A DNA stretch of 9,591 nucleotides. It comes from an uncultured Rubrobacteraceae bacterium (GTDB lineage Bacteria; Actinomycetota; Rubrobacteria; Rubrobacterales; Rubrobacteraceae). The position numbers and the translations under genes were made by a program. The notes under the pieces are model-generated. The model searched no databases. It worked only from the letters and a program-made list of their open reading frames with translations, and had not been told where the DNA came from. The number at the start of each line of letters is the position of its first letter. The first letter of the stretch is position 1. This document shows positions 1 through 7,211 of this stretch, piece after piece. The DNA lies in assembly GCA_902806015.1 (NCBI GenBank), contig CADCUZ010000087.1:1-9591 (forward strand), written 5' to 3'.

Positions 1-135
1 CTGAGAATGCTCCTTCCAAGCACTCGGGTGAATACAGCCGTTCCCGCGCGGAGATCGGCCTTCCGGGGGGGTGTGTTCGGTTTCGCTATGGGGCAGTAAT
101 GCCGCTGCGACGACGCCGGCGAAAGGGGTAATGGG

Positions 136-312
136 GTGAGGCGCGTTACCTTGCTGCTAACGGTGATGGCGACGGCGTTGGTCATCGTTAGCGGGGTGGC
201 GCTGGTGGCCACGCTCAACGGCACAGGCCGCGTCCACAAGCTGGTGGGCACCGCTAAGGGCGGCACCATCAAGTGCCGGGCTTCGAGGGTAGCGGCGTGG
301 TGCGCGAGGTAA
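136..312 (+). pseudogene. Truncated RTX-like secreted protein head (signal peptide only)
   Basis: A GTG start at 136 is preceded by a GGGG Shine-Dalgarno run (125-128) at good spacing. The 58-codon frame opens with a clear signal peptide: basic MRR, then a hydrophobic core to about residue 25 ending in an ALVA-type cleavage site. After it comes NGTGRVHKLVGTAKGGTIKC, which resembles the first turn of hemolysin-type calcium-binding (RTX) proteins, where one expects GTAKDDTIKGRGGND. The match stops near position 279. The frame then reads through the start of an unrelated dehydrogenase fragment in another frame and stops at TAA 310-312. No nonapeptide repeats follow, so the functional part is gone. 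I infer a gene head left by a deletion or rearrangement. A short secreted peptide is possible but less likely. The RTX assignment rests on motif likeness alone. Confidence 0.55.
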
Positions 313-467
313 GAGCCTCGGTCGAGCGTTTCGCCCCCGGTTATAGGGTGTTCGTCCTCGGCGGGCGCCCCCGCTTCCACGCCTAGCGGGTCGCGGTGTC
401 GGAGAGGCATGTCGTCGGCTTGCCGGAGGACTTGGATTTCGCCAGCGCGGCCGCGCTGCCAACGGCG
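273..467 (+). pseudogene. Quinone oxidoreductase / zinc-type alcohol dehydrogenase fragment, plus-strand part
   Basis: In the frame starting at GTG 273 the translation reads VPGFEGSGVVREV, then SVERFAPGYRVFV, an in-frame TAG stop at 384-386, then VAVSERHVVGLPEDLDF and SAAALPTA up to 467. This is the order found in the catalytic (GroES-like) domain of medium-chain NADPH:quinone oxidoreductases: the PGFEGSGVV block, the ...FAPGDRV block, and the ER-V-LPE-LDF...AAALPTA block just before the nucleotide-binding domain. The N-terminal part of about 60 residues is missing, because the fragment abuts the RTX-like head. The internal stop lies where family members have the G-G-Y-AEY stretch. The next domain does not follow on this strand. 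It appears inverted from 616 down to about 476. A remnant, not a working enzyme. Confidence 0.75.
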
Positions 468-475
468 CCGTTATC

Positions 476-616
476 CGCAAGTGATTTCTCGTCCGACCCG
501 GCGACCGCGCCCACCTCCGCGCCCGTGAGCTTCGCGATTTGCACCGCAGAGTCGCCGACGCCGCTGGCGGCAGCGTAGACGAGCACCTTCTCGCCGGCTC
601 CGAGACGCGCGAGGTG
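476..616 (-). pseudogene. Quinone oxidoreductase fragment, inverted NADPH-binding part
   Basis: Read on the minus strand from 616, the translation is HLARLGAGEKVLVYAAASGV, then GDSAVQIAKLTGAEVGAVAG and SDEKSLA. This is the beginning of the Rossmann fold of quinone oxidoreductases. It contains the AAASGVG glycine motif that binds NADPH, the first helix (AVQIAKL), the second strand (GAEV) and the conserved GSDEK turn. It is exactly the segment that should follow ALPTA of the plus-strand fragment ending at 467. Flipping about 470-620 would restore a nearly continuous protein. No Shine-Dalgarno sequence or complete domain is present and the rest of the enzyme is absent. What is seen is the two-strand arrangement; the inversion as its cause is inferred. 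Confidence 0.75.
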
Positions 617-810
617 TTTGTGGCAGTACGAAGACGAGCGCCACCTTGACCCGTGGCTCCTTCTCGGTGGAGAGGCGAGCGGTGAAGCGGAGGTTTACAG
701 ACGGGCGGGGTAGTGTGCGTCATGGGTGCCTCAAAACCGCCCTCCGTGCCTCTCCCCGGTTGGTCTCTCGCTCCAGCCTAAAGAACTCCGCCCGCAGGGA
801 GACGGAGGCG

Positions 811-844
811 AAAAAGCACCGGCCGGGGATCTCCCGGCCGGTGC
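811..844 (-). terminator. Intrinsic terminator of amtB
   Basis: A perfect 12-bp inverted repeat, GCACCGGCCGGG (816-827) and CCCGGCCGGTGC (833-844), has a 5-nt loop and on the minus strand is followed by five T (815-811). It begins 14 nt after the amtB stop codon. This is a classic Rho-independent terminator, and it closes the amtB transcript before any further gene, so no glnK is cotranscribed downstream. Confidence 0.92.
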
Positions 845-857
845 CGAAGCCTTTTCC

Positions 858-2279
858 CTACGCGGTGCCCTCCGTGGCGCCCTTCAGCGGCTCGCGGGAT
901 CTGTTGTGCCCGTTGCCATTCTGGTAGTCGGTGGCGACGAGGTCGGGGTAGCCGAAGACCCCATGCTCGTGGATGTCCAGGCCGTCGAGTTCTTGGTCGG
1001 GCTTGACCCGGATGCCGATGGTGGCCTTGAGGGCGGCAAAGACCGCGAGCGAGGCGAGGAACACGAAGCCGCCGCAGGCGACAATGCCGAGCGCCTGGAT
1101 GCCGAGCTGATAGAAGCCGCCGCCGTAGAAGAGGCCGGGCTCGCCGACCGCGGCTAGGGCCGGGGTCGTGAAGAGGCCGCAGGAGAGCGTGCCCCAGATG
1201 CCGCCCATGCCGTGGGCCGCGATCGCGCCGAGCGGGTCGTCCACCCCGATCTTGTCCACGAAGACGAGCGTAGCGTACATGATGACGCCGGCGATAAAAC
1301 CGATCACGATGGAGGCCCACGGCGCGACGAAGGCGCAGGGGGCGGTGATGGCGACCAGCGCCGCGATGGCGCCGTTGCCGCCCATGCCCACGTCGATGTT
1401 GCGCCTGTACACGTAGCTCATGCCCATAGCGCCGAGCACGCCGGCCGCCGCCGCGAGCGTCGTGGTCAGGGCGATGTCCGCGACCTGGGTGCTGGCCGCC
1501 ATCGTGGAGCCGGGGTTAAAGCCGTACCAGCCGACCCACAAGATCAGGACTCCGAGGACGGCGAGCGGCATATTGTGGCCGGGGATGTTGACGGGACGGC
1601 CATCGTCGTCGTACTTGCCGAGCCTAGGGCCGAGGAGCAGCGTCCCGGCAAGGGCGGCCATGGCGCCCGAGAGGTGAACGACCGTCGAGCCGGCGAAGTC
1701 CTGCATGCCGAGCTCGGTGAGCCAGCCACCGCCCCAGATCCAGTGCCCCACCAGCGGGTAGAGCAGGCCGGCGAAGACGACCGCGAAGACGACGTAGACG
1801 GCGAACTTCGTCCGCTCGAGCATCGTGCCCCACACGATGGCCAGTGAGACGGCGCAGAAGGCCACCTGGAAGAGGAACTTGGCCGAGAGCGGGACCTGCG
1901 TCCACGACAACCCGGCGTAGACCTCGTTTACCTGTCCCGCCGGCACCGCCAGGAACCACCCCTGCGTCCCGAAGATGGCGTTGCCGGTGCCGAAAGTGAT
2001 GGCGAACCCGACGGCCCAGAAAAGCAGGGCCGCTATGGCGAGGTTGACCAGGATTTTCGCCACCACGCTCCCGACGTTCTTCATGCGGGAGAACCCGACC
2101 TCCAGCATGGCGAACCCGGCCTGCATGAACAGCACCAGCACCGCCGCTATCACCACCCACATGGTGTCCATGGCCAACGATAGGTCCGCCGTCGAGGGCG
2201 CGTCCTGCGCGAACGCCAGCGCCGGCACCGCCAGGACGAGCATCATCGTCGTGAGCACAAGGATTGTTAACCGCCGCAA
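858..2279 (-). CDS. amtB: AmtB-type ammonium transporter
   Basis: 473 residues. A cleavable-looking signal peptide (about 1-24, ending ALAFA) precedes eleven hydrophobic segments, as in family members that start with a signal sequence. Family signatures are present: DFAGSTVVHLSG with D194 and the first pore histidine H202; WVGWYGFNPGS (249-259) with the aromatic gate residues W251 and F254 and the substrate-site serine S258; and AAHGMGGIWGTL with the second pore histidine H356. The cytoplasmic tail carries LDGLDIHEHG (431-440), the conserved C-terminal segment of Amt proteins that couples to PII. The protein conducts ammonium/ammonia across the cytoplasmic membrane. The TTG start at 2279 is chosen because AAGGAGG sits 4 nt upstream and no ATG or GTG in frame fits better. 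A PucR-type regulator lies upstream on the same strand. A strong terminator follows, and no glnK is adjacent. All key residues are intact. Confidence 0.95.
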   Translation of the reverse strand: MRRLTILVLTTMMLVLAVPALAFAQDAPSTADLSLAMDTMWVVIAAVLVLFMQAGFAMLEVGFSRMKNVGSVVAKILVNLAIAALLFWAVGFAITFGTGNAIFGTQGWFLAVPAGQVNEVYAGLSWTQVPLSAKFLFQVAFCAVSLAIVWGTMLERTKFAVYVVFAVVFAGLLYPLVGHWIWGGGWLTELGMQDFAGSTVVHLSGAMAALAGTLLLGPRLGKYDDDGRPVNIPGHNMPLAVLGVLILWVGWYGFNPGSTMAASTQVADIALTTTLAAAAGVLGAMGMSYVYRRNIDVGMGGNGAIAALVAITAPCAFVAPWASIVIGFIAGVIMYATLVFVDKIGVDDPLGAIAAHGMGGIWGTLSCGLFTTPALAAVGEPGLFYGGGFYQLGIQALGIVACGGFVFLASLAVFAALKATIGIRVKPDQELDGLDIHEHGVFGYPDLVATDYQNGNGHNRSREPLKGATEGTA

Positions 2280-2290
2280 TGTCCCTCCTT
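2277..2290 (-). promoter_or_regulatory. Ribosome binding site with TTG start of amtB
   Basis: The minus strand reads AAGGAGG (2290-2284), a 4-nt spacer, then TTG (2279-2277). The near-perfect anti-16S match makes the rare TTG the initiation codon and yields a complete signal peptide beginning MRRLTIL. Confidence 0.8.
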
Positions 2291-2302
2291 AGGAAACGCG
2301 AG

Positions 2303-2321
2303 TATGTTCTCTGGGAACATA
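2303..2321. promoter_or_regulatory. Palindromic operator candidate upstream of amtB
   Basis: TATGTTC (2303-2309) and GAACATA (2315-2321) form a perfect 7-bp inverted repeat with a 5-nt centre. It lies 24 bp before the amtB start, in the 138-bp gap between amtB and the upstream regulator gene. Its AT-rich arms stand out from the GC-rich surroundings. The position fits an operator overlapping the promoter or leader. I cannot name the cognate factor. The adjacent PucR-type protein or a nitrogen regulator are the natural candidates. The rest of the gap holds only GC-rich short hairpins, with no clear terminator for the regulator gene and no convincing -35/-10 pair. Confidence 0.45.
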
Positions 2322-2417
2322 GTCTAGGCGCCGCCCCAGGAGGGGGCTTTAGCCGAGTGTACAAAGATGGCGCCCCTGCCGGCCGCTCTTGTTGCGGCGG
2401 ATGTACAAGGCGGCGTG

Positions 2418-4109
2418 CTACCGGTCCGCGAAGCTGGTGGGGCGCTCGGGGACGCGGCCGAGGAGCTGCATCGCTTTTATGCCGAGGGTTAGGCGCTCGC
2501 GGTCTTCGCTCTTGTCCACGTCGAGGCCGGTCAGCTCGCTCACGCGGTCGAGGCGGTAGCGGATGGTGTGGCGGTGGGCGTAGAGGTCCGAGGCCGTCCT
2601 GACCGTGGAGGCGTCGTTGCCCAGGTAGGTCACGAGGGTCTGGACGAGCTCCGTGCTGTAGCGGGAGTCGTAGCGGACCACGCGCTCCAGCGTCTCCTCG
2701 TAGAAGGATTCGAGCTCCTCGGGGTTCTCCTGTAGGACGCGGAAGAGGAGCTTGTAGGTGCCGGCACCTTCGAAGGTGGAGACGGAGGAGGGGCCGTGGA
2801 TTCGGTGGCCTATCTCCAGGGCAACCTCGGCCTCCGAGTAGGCGTCGGGCAGCAGCGCCGGGTCCCTCTTGTTGCGCCCGATGCCTACGGAGACGGTCAG
2901 GTCGGGGAGCAGGCCCTTAACGTAGCGCTGTACACCTTTCGCCAAGAGCTGCGCCTTCTCGGGGAGGTCCTCTTGTGGCGTGTCCTGGGAGGATCCCAGA
3001 AAGACTATCACGTTGTCTGAGCGTGGCCCGAGGAGGAAGTTGGAGAAGATCTGGCGGGTCTGCATCCGCACGGCCTCGGCGAGGCGGCGCTTAAGTTCCT
3101 GGATGGCGGGCTCCTTCGGTTTGCGGCGCTCCAGGTAGCGGGCGAAGTCGTCGATGTCCACGATCAGGACGAGGGCCCCTTCCGCGAGGTCCGCCCCGAG
3201 GTACCCGGCGCGCTGCAGGAGCAGGCTGACCGACCCGTAGTGGCCGTTGACAAGATCGTCCACGAAGTCCCCGCGGACGCCGAGCTCCGTTTCGAGGCGC
3301 ACGCGGTCTTTGGCGAGATCGGATTCCAGAACGCGCCTGGCCCAGAAGAGGTGGACCACGTCCTCCGGGCGCAAGGTCTCGCCCTGCAGGTCCACCCACA
3401 GGTACCCGGCCGGGGCGCCGGTGCCTATCGGGGTCCAGAAGAACTCGCGGTCCTCGACCCGCCAGCGTTCGACGGGGACGGAGAGGTAGCCGTCGGGCAG
3501 CCTCGCGTAGCGGTCCCGGCGTTCGCGCCGCGTCTCGTCCACGTTCGAAGCCCTGGACGCCCGCAGCGACAAGTCCTCGAGTAGATCCCACAGGCGGTTC
3601 TTCTTCGGGGATTCGGGGGCGCCGGAGATTAGGCGCCCCACCGGATCCTCGACGACCACGGAGCGGCCCAGGAGCCCCGAGATGCGCGCGACCGTTTGCG
3701 CGACGGAGGACTCGCCGCCGGTGCCCTCAAGGAGCGTCCTGCCGGCGCCGTGGGAGAGCAGCAGGAGTTCGTTCCCGCCCGAGAGCGCCGCCTGCAGCCG
3801 CCGCAGCGGGACGTCCGCGGGCACCACGAAGAGCGCGAGACCCAGGGACGAAGCGCGCTCCAGCGCCTCGGACGAGAACTTGCTGTCGGACCGCCAGACC
3901 ACCGCCGGGGAGCCCCCGGAGGCGACGGTCTCCAGGAAGTTTCCTTCCACGGTCTTCCTGCCCGTGACCGCCGCCTCGTTCGGGCCGAGCCAGCCCTTGA
4001 GCGGCTCGTCCACCGCTAGGCCAGTGACCGTCCGGGAGGGGTCGCCGGACAGCGGGCAGTCCGCGTCTAGCTCTTCCAGCACCAACCGGGAGAAGTCTTT
4101 CAGGATCAC
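2418..4109 (-). CDS. PucR/CdaR-family transcriptional regulator
   Basis: 563 residues from the chosen GTG. The C-terminus is the PucR-type helix-turn-helix (about 492-552): TASDLYAHRHTIRYRLDRV, then SELTGLDVDKSEDRERLTLG, close to the family pattern L..HRNT.RYRL.R..ELTG.D......R. The middle (about 310-438) is the degenerate GGDEF-like domain of CdaR proteins, with VLIVDIDDF and TVSVGIGR followed by AY.EAE.AL.IG. The N-terminal half has a layout like the PucR sensory domain (W-GPNEAAVTGR, then LALFVVPADVPLRRL). No membrane segment is visible. It is likely a cytoplasmic ligand-responsive DNA-binding protein. The position upstream of amtB on the same strand suggests nitrogen-related control, which is an inference. 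The start is uncertain: GTG 4109 has GGAG 6 nt upstream, while ATG 4121, ATG 4130, ATG 4151 and TTG 4178 are in frame but lack a good ribosome site. Confidence 0.88.
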   Translation of the reverse strand: MILKDFSRLVLEELDADCPLSGDPSRTVTGLAVDEPLKGWLGPNEAAVTGRKTVEGNFLETVASGGSPAVVWRSDSKFSSEALERASSLGLALFVVPADVPLRRLQAALSGGNELLLLSHGAGRTLLEGTGGESSVAQTVARISGLLGRSVVVEDPVGRLISGAPESPKKNRLWDLLEDLSLRASRASNVDETRRERRDRYARLPDGYLSVPVERWRVEDREFFWTPIGTGAPAGYLWVDLQGETLRPEDVVHLFWARRVLESDLAKDRVRLETELGVRGDFVDDLVNGHYGSVSLLLQRAGYLGADLAEGALVLIVDIDDFARYLERRKPKEPAIQELKRRLAEAVRMQTRQIFSNFLLGPRSDNVIVFLGSSQDTPQEDLPEKAQLLAKGVQRYVKGLLPDLTVSVGIGRNKRDPALLPDAYSEAEVALEIGHRIHGPSSVSTFEGAGTYKLLFRVLQENPEELESFYEETLERVVRYDSRYSTELVQTLVTYLGNDASTVRTASDLYAHRHTIRYRLDRVSELTGLDVDKSEDRERLTLGIKAMQLLGRVPERPTSFADR

Positions 4110-4260
4110 GGCCGTCTCCATTCGCAACATGACGTAACCGGCCCGTATCATTGTGGAGGCAACGCCCGCGAATGGCAAACCGGCCGGTCGAAAAGCGGGG
4201 CGCGGGTGCTAAAATTCTTCGCAAAGCAATCTGGTTCTTTGGCCTCCCACAAGGGGGCCG

Positions 4261-4266
4261 TATACT
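4261..4266 (+). promoter_or_regulatory. Possible -10 element for uvrA
   Basis: TATACT (5 of 6 to TATAAT) lies about 35 bp upstream of the likely initiation region. No good -35 hexamer sits 16-18 bp upstream. An imperfect repeat GGCC(T)CCC-ACAA-GGGGGCC (4241-4259) lies immediately upstream. No GAAC-N4-GTTC type LexA box is visible in the 4179-4323 gap. Confidence 0.35.
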
Positions 4267-4283
4267 TGCCGGTAACGTCTTTC

Positions 4284-4326
4284 AGAGAAAGGGTGATGGC
4301 CCATCGCCGATAACCAGATCGTCGTG
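4284..4326 (+). other. Displaced translation start region of uvrA
   Basis: A purine-rich ribosome site (AGAGAAAGGG, 4284-4293) is followed by ATG at 4296, but that frame reads MAHRR and stops at TAA 4311-4313. The conserved UvrA N-terminus [15 protein letters not shown] starts at GAT 4309 in the +1 frame, where an in-frame TGA (4294-4296) leaves no ATG, GTG or TTG before GTG 4324. Removing the 7 nt CATCGCC (4302-4308), which ends in a copy of the preceding GCC, would give ATG GCC GAT AAC CAG, an ordinary UvrA start. Options are a natural 7-nt insertion, a sequence error, a ribosomal +1 shift at CGC-C, an ATC start at 4303, or true use of GTG 4324 without a Shine-Dalgarno sequence. Confidence 0.65.
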
Positions 4327-7155
4327 CGGGGAGCACGCGAGCACAACCTGAAGGACGTCACCGTCTCCCTGCCCCGCGACGTTATGGTCGTCGTGACCGG
4401 CCTCTCCGGGAGCGGCAAGTCCTCCCTCGCGTTCGACACGATTTACGCCGAAGGACAGCGCCGTTACGTCGAGAGCCTCTCGGCCTACGCCCGGCAGTTC
4501 CTCGGCCAGATGGACAAGCCCGACGTCGACCACATAGACGGCCTCTCCCCGGCGGTCTCCATCGACCAGAAGACGACGAGCAACAACCCCCGCTCGACGG
4601 TCGCCACGGTGACTGAGATCTATGACTACCTCCGACTCCTATACGCCCGCGCCGGGCGCCCGCACTGCCACGTCTGCGGCTTCCCGGTCGCCTCCTCGAC
4701 CCCGCAGCAGATGGTCGAAAAAGTGCTCACGCTGCCCGAAAAGACGCGGTTCATGGTGCTCGCGCCGGTTGTGCGGGGGCGCAAAGGCGAGTACGGGAAG
4801 ATGTTCAAGGACCTGGCCGAGCAGGGCTACGCGCGGGTTCGGGTGGACGGGGAGACCTACGAGTTGCCGGTGGACCTTGGGCTGGACAAGAACTTCAAGC
4901 ACGACATCGAGGTGGTGATCGACCGGCTCGTGATCCGGGACGGCATGGAGCGCCGCCTCACCGACTCTATCGAGACTGCCCTGAAGCTGGCCGAGGGGCT
5001 GGTGCAGGTAGAGACCGTCGAGGAGGACGGTAGCGGAGCTGGCGAGTCGATGCTCTTCTCGGAGTCTTTTACCTGCACGAACTGCGGGGCCTCCATAGCG
5101 GAGATACAGCCTAGGACGTTCTCGTTCAACAGCCCGCACGGGGCCTGCGTCCGCTGCGATGGGCTTGGGAGCCGGCTCGAGATAGACCCGGCGCTCGTGG
5201 TGCCGAACGGGGATTTGAGCGTCAACGAGGGCGCGGTCGTGCCGTGGGCCAACTCCCAGACGGAGTACCACAGGAGCGTGCTCGGGGCCCTGTCGGAGAA
5301 ATACGACATCGACTTGGACGTGCCGTGGCGGGATCTCCCCGAAGACCACAAGAAGCTCATTCTCTACGGGACGGACGGGGAGCGCATCTACGTCTCCTAC
5401 AAGAACCGCTACAACCGCCGGCGGCAGTACATGACCCAGTTCGACGGGGTCGTAAGCAACCTGGGGCGTCGGTACGCCGAGACGGACTCCGAGTACAGGC
5501 GGGAGAAGATCGAGGAGTTCATGAGCCACGTCCCCTGCCCGAAGTGCAAGGGCGCCCGCCTGCGGCCCGAGGCGCTCGCCGTCACGGTGGGGGAGAAGAG
5601 CATCTCGGAGTTCACGCAGCTTTCCGTCTGGGACGCGCAAGACTTCTTCCTAAGCGTCCAGTTCACAACCCGGGAGTGGCTTATCGGGGAGCGGGTGGTC
5701 AAGGAGATCCGTGAGCGCTTAGGTTTCCTGGTGGACGTGGGCCTCGGCTACCTGACCCTCGCCCGCGCCGCCGGCACGCTCTCCGGCGGCGAGGCCCAGC
5801 GTATACGCCTCGCCTCGCAGGTCGGGAGCGGGCTCGTGGGGGTGCTCTACGTCCTGGACGAGCCCTCCATCGGCTTGCACCAGCGGGACAACCGGAGGCT
5901 GCTCACGACGCTCGAAAAGCTCAGGGATCTTGGGAACACGCTCATCGTGGTCGAGCACGACGAGGAGACGATCCGGGCGGCGGATTACGTCGTGGACGTG
6001 GGGCCGGGGGCGGGGGTCCACGGCGGCGAGATCATCGCCGTCGGCTCAGTCGAGGACATAGAGGCCGAAGGGCGTTCAGTCACGGGCGACTTCCTCGCCG
6101 GCCGCCGCAGGATAGAGCCGCCGGAGCGGCGGCGCGAGCCGACGGGGGAGATCGGCCTCCTCGGCGCGACCGAGCACAACCTCAAGGGCGTTGACGTGGA
6201 GTTCCCGCTCGGCGTCTTTACGTGCATAACGGGCGTTTCGGGGTCCGGGAAGAGCACGCTCGTGAACGAGATCCTCTACAAGGCCCTCGCCAATGCCGTT
6301 AGCCGCGGCAAGCACCGACCGGGCCGCCACGCAGGATTGCGGGGCGTCGATAACGTGGACAAGGTCATAGACATCGACCAGAGCCCTATCGGCCGGACGC
6401 CGCGCTCCAACCCGGCGACCTACACCAAGGTCTTCGACCACATCCGCCAGCTCTTCGCCTCGACGGCGGAGGCCAAGATAAGGGGCTACAAGCCCGGTCG
6501 CTTCTCCTTCAACGTGAAGGGCGGGCGGTGCGAGGCGTGCCGGGGGGACGGCCAGATCCGAATCGAGATGCATTTTCTCCCTGACGTCTACGTCCCGTGC
6601 GAGGTCTGCAAGGGCCGTCGCTACAACACCGAGACCCTGCGCGCCACCTACAAGGGCAAGTCCATCTCCGACGTGCTCGACATGACCGTCGAGGAGGCCT
6701 GCGGGTTCTTCGCGCCGGTCCCGGCCATAGCGCGCCGCATGGACACCTTGCGCGACGTGGGCCTCGGGTACGTCCGGCTTGGGCAGCCGGCGACGACGCT
6801 CTCGGGCGGTGAGGCGCAGAGGGTCAAGTTGGCCAGCGAGCTGGGGAAGAGGGCGACCGGCAAGACCGTCTACATCCTCGACGAGCCGACGACGGGGCTC
6901 CACTTCGCCGACGTGGAGAAGCTGCTCCATATCCTGCACCGGCTCGTGGACGCGGGGAACACCGTCATCGTGATCGAGCACAACCTTGATGTGATTCGCT
7001 CCGCCGACCACGTCGTAGACCTCGGCCCCGAGGGCGGCGATGGCGGCGGCGAGGTAGTCGCCACCGGTACCCCCGAGGACGTGGCCCGCGTAGAGGGCTC
7101 CCACACCGGCCGCTTCCTCCGCGACCTCATGCCCGAGGTGATGGCGGCGAGTTAG
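4324..7155 (+). CDS. uvrA: Excinuclease ABC subunit A (UvrA)
   Basis: 943 residues from GTG 4324, near the usual 940-950. UvrA is the damage-sensing ATPase that loads UvrB in nucleotide excision repair. Two ABC ATPase modules are complete. The first has Walker [10 protein letters not shown] (26-34), signature LSGGEAQR (about 486-493) and Walker [13 protein letters not shown]. The second has Walker [10 protein letters not shown] (637-645), signature LSGGEAQR (826-833) and [11 protein letters not shown]. The insertion-domain zinc site is C251-T-N-C254 with C275-V-R-C278. The damage-binding zinc module is C736-E-A-C739 with C759-E-V-C762. The [18 protein letters not shown] block is intact. The family begins about eight residues earlier, with an I-V-RGAR-HNLK lead. 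Those residues (DNQIVV) are encoded upstream but in a frame without a standard start, so the annotated start is probably not the ancestral one. Divergent from the PucR-type gene; apparently monocistronic. Confidence 0.97.
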   Translation: MRGAREHNLKDVTVSLPRDVMVVVTGLSGSGKSSLAFDTIYAEGQRRYVESLSAYARQFLGQMDKPDVDHIDGLSPAVSIDQKTTSNNPRSTVATVTEIYDYLRLLYARAGRPHCHVCGFPVASSTPQQMVEKVLTLPEKTRFMVLAPVVRGRKGEYGKMFKDLAEQGYARVRVDGETYELPVDLGLDKNFKHDIEVVIDRLVIRDGMERRLTDSIETALKLAEGLVQVETVEEDGSGAGESMLFSESFTCTNCGASIAEIQPRTFSFNSPHGACVRCDGLGSRLEIDPALVVPNGDLSVNEGAVVPWANSQTEYHRSVLGALSEKYDIDLDVPWRDLPEDHKKLILYGTDGERIYVSYKNRYNRRRQYMTQFDGVVSNLGRRYAETDSEYRREKIEEFMSHVPCPKCKGARLRPEALAVTVGEKSISEFTQLSVWDAQDFFLSVQFTTREWLIGERVVKEIRERLGFLVDVGLGYLTLARAAGTLSGGEAQRIRLASQVGSGLVGVLYVLDEPSIGLHQRDNRRLLTTLEKLRDLGNTLIVVEHDEETIRAADYVVDVGPGAGVHGGEIIAVGSVEDIEAEGRSVTGDFLAGRRRIEPPERRREPTGEIGLLGATEHNLKGVDVEFPLGVFTCITGVSGSGKSTLVNEILYKALANAVSRGKHRPGRHAGLRGVDNVDKVIDIDQSPIGRTPRSNPATYTKVFDHIRQLFASTAEAKIRGYKPGRFSFNVKGGRCEACRGDGQIRIEMHFLPDVYVPCEVCKGRRYNTETLRATYKGKSISDVLDMTVEEACGFFAPVPAIARRMDTLRDVGLGYVRLGQPATTLSGGEAQRVKLASELGKRATGKTVYILDEPTTGLHFADVEKLLHILHRLVDAGNTVIVIEHNLDVIRSADHVVDLGPEGGDGGGEVVATGTPEDVARVEGSHTGRFLRDLMPEVMAAS

Positions 7156-7159
7156 GACC

Positions 7160-7175
7160 GTCGGCCCATGCCGAC
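7160..7175. terminator. Weak hairpin between convergent genes
   Basis: GTCGGC-CCAT-GCCGAC forms a perfect 6-bp stem with a 4-nt loop 5 nt after the uvrA stop, in the 56-bp gap between uvrA and the converging 149-aa gene. No T-run follows on either strand. A second small hairpin, GCTCT/AGAGC (7196-7211), touches the other stop codon. They may terminate transcription weakly or stabilise 3' ends. Confidence 0.3.
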
Positions 7176-7211
7176 CCAAAACCCGAAGTCCGACGGCTCT
7201 TCTCGGAGAGC

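Noticed and set aside
1..135. Possible promoter or gene tail at the left edge
   Set aside because: No convincing -35/-10 pair, complete frame or hairpin is visible before the GTG at 136. Nothing supported beyond its ribosome site.
617..720. Minus-strand stretch reading VNLRFTARLSTEKEPRVKVA
   Set aside because: It looks protein-like but is short, has no start or neighbour in frame, and I could not tie it to the dehydrogenase or another family.
157..723. 188-codon minus-strand frame across the remnant region
   Set aside because: Arginine/proline-rich low-complexity translation typical of a wrong frame. The recognisable dehydrogenase block lies in a different minus-strand frame.
1624..2364. 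246-codon minus-strand frame overlapping amtB
   Set aside because: Overlaps the well-supported amtB gene in another frame, with Arg/Gly/Ala-rich composition.
4179..4188. Palindrome ACCGGCCGGT upstream of the regulator gene
   Set aside because: Ten-base GC palindromes are expected by chance in DNA this GC-rich. No second copy or promoter alignment supports it.
4639..5640. Long minus-strand frame opposite uvrA (also 6076-7179)
   Set aside because: Antisense shadows of a GC-rich, highly conserved gene. No ribosome site and no recognisable domain.
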